From assembly GCF_000711985.1 (NCBI RefSeq), contig NZ_KL544007.1, positions 62,001-126,000 on the forward strand: a stretch of DNA of 64,000 bases. The letters run 5' to 3'. Positions 6,984 through 15,266 of this stretch are shown piece by piece (the stretch's first letter is position 1; each line of letters opens with the position of its first letter). The notes beneath the pieces were generated by a model. That model did no database searches, had not been told where the DNA came from, and was given only the letters and a program-made list of their open reading frames with translations. The translations under genes and the position numbers were made by a program. The stretch is from Rheinheimera texasensis DSM 17496. Lineage in GTDB: Bacteria; Pseudomonadota; Gammaproteobacteria; Enterobacterales; Alteromonadaceae.

Positions 6984-8318
6984 ATGACATTACAATTGCC
7001 AGCGGATTCCCGCATTTTAAACACCGATTTTGTATTTGGTGTTGCCACATCTTCCTTTCAGATTGAAGGGGGGCTGGATAGCCGGCTCCCTTGTATCTGG
7101 GATACTTTTTGCACCCAGCCCGGCGCTATTCGTGATGGCAGTCACGGTGCTGTGGCTTGTGACCATATCCGTTTATGGCGCGAGGATGTAGAGCTCATTC
7201 AGTCTCTTGGTGTGGATGCATATCGGTTGTCGTTGTCCTGGCCGCGGGTAATGCAACAAAATGGCGAACTCAATCCAACCGGCGTGGCGTTTTATCGTGA
7301 CCTGCTTGGCACGTTAAAAGCGCAAGGCATCCGCACTTTTGTCACTTTGTATCACTGGGATTTACCACAATATCTGGAAGACGAGGGCGGCTGGCGTAAT
7401 CGCGCCACAGCCTACGCTTTTGCCGATTATGCCGACAAAATCTCCAAAGCGCTGGCGGATCTGGTTGATGCCTGGGCTACTCTGAATGAGCCGTTTTGCA
7501 GCTCTTACCTCGGTTATGAAATAGGCGTGCACGCACCGGGTTTAAAGAACAAAGGCTGGGGCCGGCAAAGTGCGCACCATTTGCTGTTGGCGCACGGCCT
7601 TGCCATGCCTAAACTCCGGCAAAACGCGCCGCAGGCACAACATGGTATCGTGTTAAATTTCACCCCTTGTTATGCCGAAACGGATGCGCTGGCTGATGTT
7701 GCAGCAGCAGATTATGCTGACCAGTACTTTAATCAGTGGTATATCAAACCCTTGTTTGATAAAGCTTATCCGGCATGTTTCAGTCAGCTTTCGGCAGAAG
7801 AACAGCCGCAAATTCAGCCCGGTGATTTTGACATTATCGCGGCGCCGCTGGACTATCTGGGCATAAACTTCTACACCCGGCATGTCTATCGCGCCGATGC
7901 ACAGCAGGGTTTTGTCGTGGTCGATCAGGTCGGCGTTGCCAAAACTGATATTGGCTGGGAAATTTATCCGCAGGCTTTTACTGATCTGCTGCTGGATTTA
8001 CACCGCCGTTACCCGTTACCACCGCTTTATATCATGGAAAACGGCGCGGCCGGTGCTGATGAGCTGGTGGATGGCAAGGTGCAGGACGATATGCGGCTTG
8101 GTTATTATCAGCAACATTTGCTGGCACTGGATAATGCGATGCGGCAAGGTGTGGATGTGCGTGGTTATTTCGCCTGGAGCCTGATGGATAACTTCGAGTG
8201 GGCTGAAGGTTATCTGAAACGCTTTGGCATTGTGTATGTCGATTACGCCACGCAGCAGCGCGTGATTAAACAAAGCGGTTTAGCCTTTCGCGACCTGAGC
8301 TTAAGCCGCAAAGGCTAA
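6984..8318 (+). CDS. GH1 family beta-glucosidase
   Basis: The 444-residue protein is a glycoside hydrolase family 1 retaining beta-glucosidase or related enzyme. The FVFGVATSSFQIEG opening, the acid/base Glu169 in TLNEP and the nucleophile Glu352 in YIMENG are all present, and the length is standard for GH1. No signal peptide is seen, so it hydrolyses beta-glucosides in the cytoplasm after import. I chose the ATG at 6984 because AAAGAGA stands just upstream and the GH1 fold begins soon after; a longer frame from 6858 would run through the operator at 6871. It is followed by a GPH symporter, LacI regulator and lactonase in the same direction. Sugar specificity (cellobiose, laminaribiose or aryl-glucosides such as salicin) cannot be read from sequence. 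Confidence 0.94.
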   Translation: MTLQLPADSRILNTDFVFGVATSSFQIEGGLDSRLPCIWDTFCTQPGAIRDGSHGAVACDHIRLWREDVELIQSLGVDAYRLSLSWPRVMQQNGELNPTGVAFYRDLLGTLKAQGIRTFVTLYHWDLPQYLEDEGGWRNRATAYAFADYADKISKALADLVDAWATLNEPFCSSYLGYEIGVHAPGLKNKGWGRQSAHHLLLAHGLAMPKLRQNAPQAQHGIVLNFTPCYAETDALADVAAADYADQYFNQWYIKPLFDKAYPACFSQLSAEEQPQIQPGDFDIIAAPLDYLGINFYTRHVYRADAQQGFVVVDQVGVAKTDIGWEIYPQAFTDLLLDLHRRYPLPPLYIMENGAAGADELVDGKVQDDMRLGYYQQHLLALDNAMRQGVDVRGYFAWSLMDNFEWAEGYLKRFGIVYVDYATQQRVIKQSGLAFRDLSLSRKG

Positions 8319-8335
8319 GCACAAATAATAAAAAA

Positions 8336-8354
8336 CGGCGCCAACGCTGCGCCG
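8336..8354 (+). other. Intercistronic hairpin
   Basis: CGGCGC (8336-8341) pairs with GCGCCG (8349-8354) around a 7-nt loop between the glucosidase and transporter genes. There is no T run, so it is more likely an mRNA processing or stability element than a terminator. Confidence 0.35.
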
Positions 8355-8395
8355 AATAAAACTACAACAAATCAACAACTTCGACAGGGTGGCTT

Positions 8396-9724
8396 ATGCT
8401 CAGCAAGCGGGAGAAGATCGCATACGGTCTTGGTGATACCGCCAGTAATATCGTGTTCCAGACGGTCATGATGTTTCTGACTTATTTTTATACCGATATT
8501 TTTGGTTTAGCGCCGGCTTATATTGGTTTTATGTTCCTCGCCGTGCGCATTATTGATGCAGTGACAGACCCGTTGATGGGCGCTATCGCCGACCGCACTC
8601 AGAGTAAACACGGCAAGTTCCGGCCTTATATTTTGTGGGGCGCTATTCCTTTTGGCCTTTTAAGTGTGCTGGCTTTCACCACGCCGGATTTGTCCGACCA
8701 GGGCAAAATGATTTACGCCTTCGTCACTTACACCTTGCTGATGCTGGTGTATACCGCAGTCAATATTCCGTATTGCGCGTTAGGCGGCGTGTTAACCGCA
8801 GATCCGCAGGAGCGGGTATCGGTGCAGTCTTACCGTTTTGTCTGCGCTTTTATCGGTGGTTTATTGGTGTCGGCGCTGACGCTACCGCTGGTGGATTATT
8901 TTGGCGCCGGTGATAAAGCCAAAGGTTATCAGCTGACGATTCTGTTGATGAGCGTCGCCGGTGTGGCGATGTTTTTACTTTGTTTTGCCGGCACCAAAGA
9001 GCGGGTACAGACCGTTCTTGAACGCAAAACCAATTTCCGTCAGGATTTTAAAGCCTTATGGCAAAATGACCAATGGCGGGTGTTATCTGTGGCCGCGTTG
9101 TTTTTGCTGACCGGTAATGTGCTGAAAAACACCATGGCGATTTATTACGTCAAATATTATCTTGGCGCGCCGGATGACATCACTTTATTCATTACTTTGG
9201 GCATGTTCGGCAGTATGCTGGGGTGTATCGTTGCCAACCCACTGGCGAAAAAGGTCGAAAAAGTGAAGGCCTACATCGGTTTACAACTGGCAGCCGCGTT
9301 TTTCTGTGCACTGAGTTACTGGATTGCTGCGGATCAGCTGAGTCTCGCTTTTGCCGTCTTTATCGCCTGGAACTTCTGCTTTAATGCCGCCACGCCGTTG
9401 TTGTGGGCCAAGATGGCTGATACGGTTGATTATGGCGAGTGGAAAACCGGCATCCGCACCACAGGCATGGTGTATTCGTCGATTATTTTCTTTATCAAAC
9501 TGGGGCTGGCGTTGGGTGGTGCCGCTGCCGGCTGGCTGTTGGCCGGTTATGGCTATCAGGCTGATACCGAGCAAACGGAAACGGCCCGCAATGGCATTTT
9601 ATTGTCATTCAGCTTGTTCCCGGCCATTGGTTCAGTGATTGTTGCTATCGTGATGCGGCATTATCTGCTGGATACCGCCAAAGTGGCGTCGATTCAGGCG
9701 CAGTTGAAGCAAAGCGCCGGTTAA
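8396..9724 (+). CDS. GPH-family glycoside:cation symporter (MelB-like)
   Basis: The 442-residue inner-membrane protein has about 12 hydrophobic segments and the hallmarks of the glycoside-pentoside-hexuronide:cation symporter family. The N-terminus KREKIAYGLGDTASN is typical, and Asp54 and Asp58 in the DAVTDPLMG motif match the cation-binding Asp55 and Asp59 of MelB. The motif ADRTQSKHGKFRPYI marks the first cytoplasmic loop. ATG is preceded by ACAGGGTGG. Next to a cytoplasmic GH1 glucosidase it most likely brings an intact beta-glucoside across the inner membrane with Na+ or H+. Substrate and coupling ion are inferred. Confidence 0.92.
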   Translation: MLSKREKIAYGLGDTASNIVFQTVMMFLTYFYTDIFGLAPAYIGFMFLAVRIIDAVTDPLMGAIADRTQSKHGKFRPYILWGAIPFGLLSVLAFTTPDLSDQGKMIYAFVTYTLLMLVYTAVNIPYCALGGVLTADPQERVSVQSYRFVCAFIGGLLVSALTLPLVDYFGAGDKAKGYQLTILLMSVAGVAMFLLCFAGTKERVQTVLERKTNFRQDFKALWQNDQWRVLSVAALFLLTGNVLKNTMAIYYVKYYLGAPDDITLFITLGMFGSMLGCIVANPLAKKVEKVKAYIGLQLAAAFFCALSYWIAADQLSLAFAVFIAWNFCFNAATPLLWAKMADTVDYGEWKTGIRTTGMVYSSIIFFIKLGLALGGAAAGWLLAGYGYQADTEQTETARNGILLSFSLFPAIGSVIVAIVMRHYLLDTAKVASIQAQLKQSAG

Positions 9725-9799
9725 ATTGTCAAAGAGGCACAGCTAAAAAGCTGATACTATTGGGTTTATCAAAGCACAGCTTGGGGGCTCATCAGACCG

Positions 9800-10801
9800 A
9801 TGGCTACGATTTACGATGTCTCACTGCGCGCCGGCGTGTCGCTGGCGACAGTGTCCCGGGTCATTAACAAAAACAGCAATGTCAGCGAAAAAACCCGGCA
9901 AAAAGTGCTGGATGCGATGGCTGAGCTGGATTACCGGCCCAATACCATTGCGCAGTCACTGGCGTCCAATGTGTCAAATAGTGTCGGTGTGCTGGTGTCG
10001 CAACTGGACGGTCCGTATTACGGCCCGATGATGGCCGAAATTGAAGCGGCGCTGCGCGCGCAAAATAAACATGTGATCATTGCGGTTGGCCATAGCGACG
10101 CAGCAGTGGAGCAAGACAGCGTTGAATTTCTGCTCAGTCGCGGTTGTGATGCGCTCATTCTTGATGTTGAAGCGGTGTCGGATGAATATCTGGTACAGCT
10201 GAGTCAGCGTTCAGTGCCGATTGTGCTGATCAACCGCTACATTCAGGCGATGGAACCCAGCTGCATTTACCTTAATAACGAACTGGGCGGTTATCTGGCC
10301 ACCCGTCATCTGGTGGATTTAGGCCATCGCAGCATTGCGTATATCTCAGGGCCAAAAAACAAACATGACGCGATGGAGCGTTTGGTTGGCCACCAGCGTG
10401 CGTTGGCTGAAGGTGGCCTGGTGTATGACCCGGCGCTTTATATCGAAGGTGATTATAAAGAAGAGGGTGGTGAAGCCGGCATGTTGGCGCTGCTACAAAC
10501 CGGTAAATCGTTTTCGGCGCTGGTCTGCGCCAACGACCAGATGGCGTCCGGTGCTATTGCCGTTTGTCTGCAACGTGGTCTGGTGATCCCAAGGGATCTG
10601 TCTGTGATCGGTTACGACAACATTCCTTTTGCCAAATACATTTCACCTAAGCTGACGACCGTCAACAACCCTATCCATGAGATGGGCAAGATGGCAGCCT
10701 TGTGGGTGCTGCGTCATGTTTATGCCGACGACCAGACGCAGGTCAATAATGTGTTTGAACCTGAACTGGTGGTGCGTGGCTCTGCCATTCGCGCCCAATA
10801 A
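9800..10801 (+). CDS. LacI-family transcriptional regulator
   Basis: The 333-residue protein has an N-terminal LacI helix-turn-helix with hinge helix (residues 2-58: TIYDVSLRAGVSLATVSRVI, then RPNTIAQSLAS) and a C-terminal periplasmic-binding-protein-like ligand domain starting at SNSVGVLVSQ. It is encoded within the glucoside operon, 75 nt after the transporter, and probably represses it through the AGCGCT-core sites at 6759 and 6871, and perhaps also at 956. The inducer is probably a beta-glucoside or phosphate-free sugar. A weak Shine-Dalgarno (TTGGGGG, 9781-9787) stands before the ATG. Confidence 0.93.
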   Translation: MATIYDVSLRAGVSLATVSRVINKNSNVSEKTRQKVLDAMAELDYRPNTIAQSLASNVSNSVGVLVSQLDGPYYGPMMAEIEAALRAQNKHVIIAVGHSDAAVEQDSVEFLLSRGCDALILDVEAVSDEYLVQLSQRSVPIVLINRYIQAMEPSCIYLNNELGGYLATRHLVDLGHRSIAYISGPKNKHDAMERLVGHQRALAEGGLVYDPALYIEGDYKEEGGEAGMLALLQTGKSFSALVCANDQMASGAIAVCLQRGLVIPRDLSVIGYDNIPFAKYISPKLTTVNNPIHEMGKMAALWVLRHVYADDQTQVNNVFEPELVVRGSAIRAQ

Positions 10802-10823
10802 AACATTTTCGGAGACTGGATTG

Positions 10824-11849
10824 ATGGCTCTGTTCCGCCCTTTGTGTCTGATCACTACGCTGTTGATGCCATTCGCCGGCGTGACTGAAGAACAGGCCGC
10901 CGGAGGCTGGCCGGCTGAACTGCCGCAGCAACCGGTTGAAGTGCGGGACGCTGCGCTGCTGCAGGTGATTGATGCAACAGCAAAACTGGAGATTTTGTCG
11001 ACCGGCCATCAGTGGGCCGAAGGTCCGGTGGCAGAACCCGGCAACGGCGCTGTGTTGTTTTCTGACGTGCCGAAAAACCAAATCTGGCGCTGGTCAGAAG
11101 CGACAGGTTCACAGCTGTATATGTCGCCTTCAGGTGCTACCGGCTTTCAGCCATCTGCGCTGAAGCAAGGCAGCAACGGGCTGATCTTCAACAAAAAAGG
11201 CGAACTGGTGCTGGCGCAGCACGGTGATCGCCGGTTGGCCATCCGTACCGCACAGCAGGGGCAACAAGCGACGTTTCGCACCCTCATTGGGAACTATCAG
11301 GGCAAGGTGCTGAATAGTCCAAACGACCTGATAGAACTCAAAGATGGCCGTTATTTATTTACCGACCCGCCTTATGGTTTAAAAGGGGGCGATCAGGCGG
11401 CGGACAAACAACAAACACACAATGGGGTCTATCAGCTCACGCCTGATGGTGTGGTGAGCCTTATCAGTAGTGCTTTGACCCGGCCAAACGGGCTTGCTGT
11501 GTCCCCGGATGAACAGTTTTTGTATGTGGCCAATTCAGATCCCAAGGCGGCACAGTGGTGGCGTTTTCAGCGCAGCGCCAATGGCCAATATCAGCAGGGA
11601 GTGCTCTGGCTGGATGTGACGGCAGAAGTTGCCAAAGCCGAAGGCTTACCGGATGGGTTAAAAGTGCTGCCGAACGGTATTTTACTGGCGACAGGGCCTG
11701 GTGGCGTCTGGGTCATCAATGCGGCTGGGAAAGTGCTGGGACTGATCAACACCGGCGTGGCCGCGGCGAATGTGGCGCTCAGTGAAGATGGGCATTATCT
11801 TTATATCACCGCCAGTCAATATCTGCTGCGGATCAAACTCAGGCCTTAA
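10824..11849 (+). CDS. SMP-30/gluconolactonase-type protein, exported
   Basis: The 341-residue protein is a six-bladed propeller of the SMP-30/gluconolactonase/LRE family. Metal-ligand motifs are visible: EGPV (Glu), SPNDL (Asn), RPNGLAVSPD and VANSD (Asn/Asp). The TDPPYGL segment is also typical. The N-terminus carries a short signal peptide (LFRPLCLITTLLMPFAG), so it should act in the periplasm. GGAG-like CGGAGA lies upstream of the ATG at 10824; a TTG one codon earlier is also possible. Earlier in-frame starts would overlap the regulator gene. In this setting it could open aldonolactones made from glucose or a glycoside by a periplasmic dehydrogenase. That partner is not in the window. Confidence 0.85.
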   Translation: MALFRPLCLITTLLMPFAGVTEEQAAGGWPAELPQQPVEVRDAALLQVIDATAKLEILSTGHQWAEGPVAEPGNGAVLFSDVPKNQIWRWSEATGSQLYMSPSGATGFQPSALKQGSNGLIFNKKGELVLAQHGDRRLAIRTAQQGQQATFRTLIGNYQGKVLNSPNDLIELKDGRYLFTDPPYGLKGGDQAADKQQTHNGVYQLTPDGVVSLISSALTRPNGLAVSPDEQFLYVANSDPKAAQWWRFQRSANGQYQQGVLWLDVTAEVAKAEGLPDGLKVLPNGILLATGPGGVWVINAAGKVLGLINTGVAAANVALSEDGHYLYITASQYLLRIKLRP

Positions 11850-11940
11850 CATAAAACGTTGCCGGCCTGATCCGCGTAGTTTTTGCGCAGTAACTCTGGC
11901 ATAGTGCTTTTAAGCTCCGCGGTTGTCAGGGTTTTCGCCA

Positions 11941-12717
11941 ATGTGTCGTTTGTTCTGCACTGTTCTGTTTTTTATCGCAGGTCCGATATATGCGGCTGCC
12001 TCGCTGCAGCTGCTGACTGAACATTTTCCGCCATACAACTATCAGGATGGCGACCGAATCACCGGCATCAACGCCGAAATCATTCATCGCCTCTGTGAAA
12101 TCACCAATACAGCATGCAGTATGCAGCTGTATCCCTGGTTACGGGCTTATGAATACACCTTACAGAACCCGAAAGGTGGCCTCTTTACCACATCGCGCAC
12201 GCCAGAGCGTCAGGCTAAGTTTCAGTGGGTGGGGCCTTTGGCTTCATCCCGGGCATTTTTATACCGCTTGAAAAGCCGGCCAGAGGTCAATCCAAAGGAT
12301 TTGCAACAAGCGCAGCAATTTGGCATCGCTGTGGCACGGGGAGACGTTTACGAAGAATTTCTGCTGCAGAATGGCTTTGTCCGCGGCAAAAACTTGTTGG
12401 ATTTTCCGTCAAAGTCGGCGCCTATAGCGCTGTTTCTACAAGGAAAAGTCGATTTGATTATCGGCTCTGAACTGGTGATGCCGGCCTGGCTTGCTGCTCA
12501 CAACAGCAGGGTTGAACTGGTGGAGCCGGTGCTGGAACTGGAAACCAAAGGTGATAACTATCTGGCACTGAATCTGGCGGTGCCGCCGGCGCAAGTGCAG
12601 GCGTTACAGCAGGCGCTGGATGAGATGAAACGCAGTGGCGAATATCAGCGCATTGTGGCGCGCTTGTTTGTCGAAGCCATGCCGGAAGTGCGGTCCAATA
12701 AAGTTAAAACACCATAA
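11941..12717 (+). CDS. Orphan periplasmic solute-binding-type protein (SBP_bac_3)
   Basis: This 258-residue protein has a signal peptide (LFCTVLFFIAGPIYAAA) and an amino-acid-type extracellular binding fold (PF00497): LLTEHFPPYNYQDG, then GINAEIIHRLC, PWLRAYEY, GLFTTSRTPER and a C-terminal ALDEMKRSGEYQRI. No ABC permease or ATPase gene is adjacent. Such orphan binding proteins are common in Alteromonadales, and the family also supplies sensor partners. ATG at 11941 is preferred over an in-frame TTG at 11923 because CAGGGTT (11927-11933) has better spacing to it. Ligand unknown. Confidence 0.82.
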   Translation: MCRLFCTVLFFIAGPIYAAASLQLLTEHFPPYNYQDGDRITGINAEIIHRLCEITNTACSMQLYPWLRAYEYTLQNPKGGLFTTSRTPERQAKFQWVGPLASSRAFLYRLKSRPEVNPKDLQQAQQFGIAVARGDVYEEFLLQNGFVRGKNLLDFPSKSAPIALFLQGKVDLIIGSELVMPAWLAAHNSRVELVEPVLELETKGDNYLALNLAVPPAQVQALQQALDEMKRSGEYQRIVARLFVEAMPEVRSNKVKTP

Positions 12718-12804
12718 GTGACTAAATCTAATTATATTTTTCTGTTTCGTTGACATTTTTTGTCAGTGAATGCTGACAGTTGTGGTCCAGCCGGTTTTGT
12801 TGGT

Positions 12805-12821
12805 TTGGCAGCGACTTTGAT
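12805..12821 (+). promoter_or_regulatory. Possible sigma-54 promoter before HPPD
   Basis: TTGGCAGCGACTTTGAT resembles the sigma-54 consensus TGGCACG-N4-TTGC, with GG at 12807-12808 and the -12 element 12 nt further on. The -12 position is GA rather than GC, so the match is imperfect. Phenylalanine/tyrosine catabolic genes in some gammaproteobacteria need RpoN, which makes the site plausible. Confidence 0.25.
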
Positions 12822-12903
12822 CTATATCAACAATAGGCCTGGCTCTCGCCTTTATCGTGAAGTGGTTATTGAGTTTACAATATTTTCACTTCTTGAGGCC
12901 GAC

Positions 12904-13938
12904 ATGCAGCACAATCCATTGGGCTTGCGGGGTATCGAATTTACCGAATTCGCCGCCGCCGACAGCAGCTATCTACATCAGGTTTTTCAGGCTTTTGGTT
13001 TTTCCAGAACCCGGCAGTTTAAGGGGAAAGCCATTGATTATTATCAGCAAAACGATATCCACATCTTATTAAACCGTGAGCGCAGCGGCTTTTCGGCCGA
13101 CTTCAGCCGCAGCCATGGCCCGGCTATTTGCGCCATGGGCTGGCGGGTTGATGATGCGGTTGCCGCAAGGCGTATTGCGCTGGAACGCGGTGCCCGCGGT
13201 GTAGATCCGGCCGCGACAGACCTGCCATATCCGGCAATTTACGGTATTGGCGACAGCCTGATTTATTTTATTGACCGTTTTCACTGCGCTGATTCGATTT
13301 ATCAACGCGATTTTGAGCCGCATGATGAACCGGCTATTGTTGAAGATTTAGGCTTCAGCTGTATCGATCATCTGACTAATAACGTGGTCAAAGGCACCAT
13401 GCAACATTGGGCTGACTTTTACAAAAACGTGTTTGGTTTTACCGAAGTACGCTATTTCGACATCAAAGGCCAGCAAACGGCACTGTTGTCTTATGCACTG
13501 CGCTCGCCGGATGGCAGCTTCTGCATTCCAATCAACGAAGGCAAAGGCGACGACCGCAACCAAATCGACGAATTTCTGCGGGAATACAACGGTCCCGGTG
13601 TGCAGCACATCGCTTTTCTGACCGACAATATTCTGGATTCACTCGACAAACTGGATCATCAGGTCATCGATACGCTGGACATCCACGAGGATTATTACAC
13701 CAAAGCCTTTGCCCGCGTGCCGCAGGTTCGCGAAGACAAACTGCGTATTCAGCAACATCAGGTGCTGGTCGATGGCGGCGATGACGGTTATCTGCTGCAA
13801 ATTTTCACCAAAAACCTGTTTGGGCCGATTTTTGTCGAGATTATCCAGCGTGTTGACAACTTAGGCTTTGGCGAAGGCAACTTTCAGGCGCTGTTTGAAT
13901 CGATTGAACGCGATCAGCAAAAACGGGGGCTGTTATGA
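12904..13938 (+). CDS. hpd: 4-hydroxyphenylpyruvate dioxygenase
   Basis: The 344-residue enzyme converts 4-hydroxyphenylpyruvate to homogentisate in tyrosine degradation. It has two VOC-type halves. The iron ligands are visible as His156 (CIDHLTNN), His235 (GVQHIAF) and Glu312 (FGPIFVEIIQR), and the DDGYLLQIFTKN segment is diagnostic. GAGG lies 5 nt before the ATG at 12904. A longer in-frame start at 12760 would add a non-homologous tail through the promoter region, so it is rejected. Its stop overlaps the next start codon (ATGA). Homogentisate dioxygenase, the expected next enzyme, is not beside it. Confidence 0.95.
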   Translation: MQHNPLGLRGIEFTEFAAADSSYLHQVFQAFGFSRTRQFKGKAIDYYQQNDIHILLNRERSGFSADFSRSHGPAICAMGWRVDDAVAARRIALERGARGVDPAATDLPYPAIYGIGDSLIYFIDRFHCADSIYQRDFEPHDEPAIVEDLGFSCIDHLTNNVVKGTMQHWADFYKNVFGFTEVRYFDIKGQQTALLSYALRSPDGSFCIPINEGKGDDRNQIDEFLREYNGPGVQHIAFLTDNILDSLDKLDHQVIDTLDIHEDYYTKAFARVPQVREDKLRIQQHQVLVDGGDDGYLLQIFTKNLFGPIFVEIIQRVDNLGFGEGNFQALFESIERDQQKRGLL

Positions 13939-14501
13939 CCATGCCTTCAACCAGCAACATAAAAGTCCGGCAAATCCATCATGTGGCCTACCGTTGCCAT
14001 GATGCAAAAGAGACAGTGCAATTTTATCATGATGTGCTGGGCATGAATTTTATGCTGGCCATTGCCGAAGATCAGGTGCCCTCGACCAAAGCGCCGGACC
14101 CTTATATGCATGTGTTTTTAGACGCCGGGCAAGGCAATATTCTGGCGTTTTTTGAATTGCCGAATTCAGCACGAATGGGCAAAGACCCGCATACACCGGA
14201 ATGGGTGCAGCATATTGCACTGCAGGTCGATGATGAAGCAGCCTTGCTGGCAGCCAAAACTGAGCTGGAGCAACGTGGTATAGCCGTTGTCGGGCCGACC
14301 AACCACGAAATTATCCGCTCAATTTATTTCTTTGACCCTAATGGCCATCGTATTGAGCTGACCTGTGTCACTGCAACTGCTGCCATGCTGCGACAGCTTG
14401 ATGCAGTGAAGTGGCAGATGCTGGAGGAGTGGTCGCAAACCAAAAAGGCGCCGAAACAGGCTGCCTGGCTGCATCAGCAGGAGTTTACCGAACCTGCCTG
14501 A
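13935..14501 (+). CDS. VOC-family (glyoxalase-like) protein linked to tyrosine degradation
   Basis: The 188-residue single-module VOC protein opens with QIHHVAYRCHDAKETV and carries VQHIALQV and GHRIELTC, giving the His/His/Glu pattern of a metal-binding vicinal oxygen chelate fold. Its ATG overlaps the HPPD stop by four bases, so translation is coupled. Proteins of this type often sit with HPPD and homogentisate dioxygenase in Shewanella-like genomes. The substrate is unknown; a ring-cleavage or isomerase role in the homogentisate route is the natural inference. It is followed by a strong terminator. Confidence 0.82.
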   Translation: MTMPSTSNIKVRQIHHVAYRCHDAKETVQFYHDVLGMNFMLAIAEDQVPSTKAPDPYMHVFLDAGQGNILAFFELPNSARMGKDPHTPEWVQHIALQVDDEAALLAAKTELEQRGIAVVGPTNHEIIRSIYFFDPNGHRIELTCVTATAAMLRQLDAVKWQMLEEWSQTKKAPKQAAWLHQQEFTEPA

Positions 14502-14549
14502 AACCTTGTAAAACAAAACCACAGCACCAAGGGTTGAATCCCTGTAACG

Positions 14550-14580
14550 GCGCGGGATAGTTCTGCTCCCGCGCTTTTCT
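14550..14580 (+). terminator. Intrinsic terminator after tyrosine operon
   Basis: GCGCGGGA (14550-14557) pairs perfectly with TCCCGCGC (14567-14574), followed by TTTT. Confidence 0.85.
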
Positions 14581-14764
14581 CGTCAGAAACTGCGCCGGAT
14601 CAATATTTGCGACGGGCAGAGCTGGCAAAATCATCCATACTGCAGTTCGGTGCGTAAATGTTTTGGATTTGGGCGCAAACCAAATCCCAACTGCAGTTTC
14701 TGCCAAATAAAATTCGACAGCAAACAACAAAAAATTGATATCTACCGTGCAACAGGAGCAAGTA

Positions 14765-15055
14765 ATGTCTCAACTTGATCGTCGTTCCTTTTTAAAACTC
14801 TCTTCAGCAACTTTAATCGGCGTCACCATGGGCGGCGTCAGCCTCAATGCCGTGGCGCAGGAAGCTGTTAAAGCAGATGATCCGATGGCGGTGGCGATGA
14901 AATATGTCGCGAAATCCACCACAGCCGACCAAACCTGTGGCAACTGTATGCATTATGCCAAAGATGCCAAAGGCGAGACCGGCGGCTGTGCCATCTTCAG
15001 TGGTAAGCTGGTGGCGAAAGGCGGCTGGTGTGCGGGCTGGATGAAAGCCGCTTAA
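14765..15055 (+). CDS. High-potential iron-sulfur protein (HiPIP), Tat-exported
   Basis: The 96-residue protein is a periplasmic electron carrier with one [4Fe-4S] cluster. The four cluster cysteines are Cys58, Cys61, Cys75 and Cys89 (C-x2-C-x13-C-x13-C), with the conserved GGWC end motif. The N-terminus has a twin-arginine signal, DRRSFLKLS, fitting export of a folded, cofactor-loaded protein. GGAG (14754-14757) stands 7 nt before the ATG. It is monocistronic, with terminators on both sides. HiPIPs usually pass electrons from the bc1 complex to a terminal oxidase or photosynthetic reaction centre; no photosynthesis gene is present here, so a respiratory role is inferred. Confidence 0.93.
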   Translation: MSQLDRRSFLKLSSATLIGVTMGGVSLNAVAQEAVKADDPMAVAMKYVAKSTTADQTCGNCMHYAKDAKGETGGCAIFSGKLVAKGGWCAGWMKAA

Positions 15056-15075
15056 TCATCACTGTGTTCTGACTG

Positions 15076-15101
15076 AAAAAAGCGCCGCCGGCGCTTTTTT
15101 T
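15076..15101 (+). terminator. Intrinsic terminator after HiPIP
   Basis: AGCGCC (15081-15086) pairs with GGCGCT (15090-15095) around a GCC loop, lengthened by flanking A and T runs. Confidence 0.88.
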
Positions 15102-15266
15102 CTGCCCGGCAGTCAGGCCGCAGCCGATGTTTGACAACAACCACAATGCACCGGCTGATCACTCCGTGCTCTTCCTGCGTATATGCCGCGCAGTTGAATG
15201 CAGTCCGCCTCGCCGGAGCAGGTCAACATCTGGCATAATTCAGCGAAAATCTGCTCTGGAGTAACT

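Noticed and set aside
8336-8354. Hairpin after the GH1 gene as a terminator
   Set aside because: It has no T run, and the downstream transporter is functionally part of the same set.
12760-12903. N-terminal extension of HPPD from 12760
   Set aside because: The added 48 residues do not resemble HPPD, cross the promoter region, and GAGG directly precedes the ATG at 12904.
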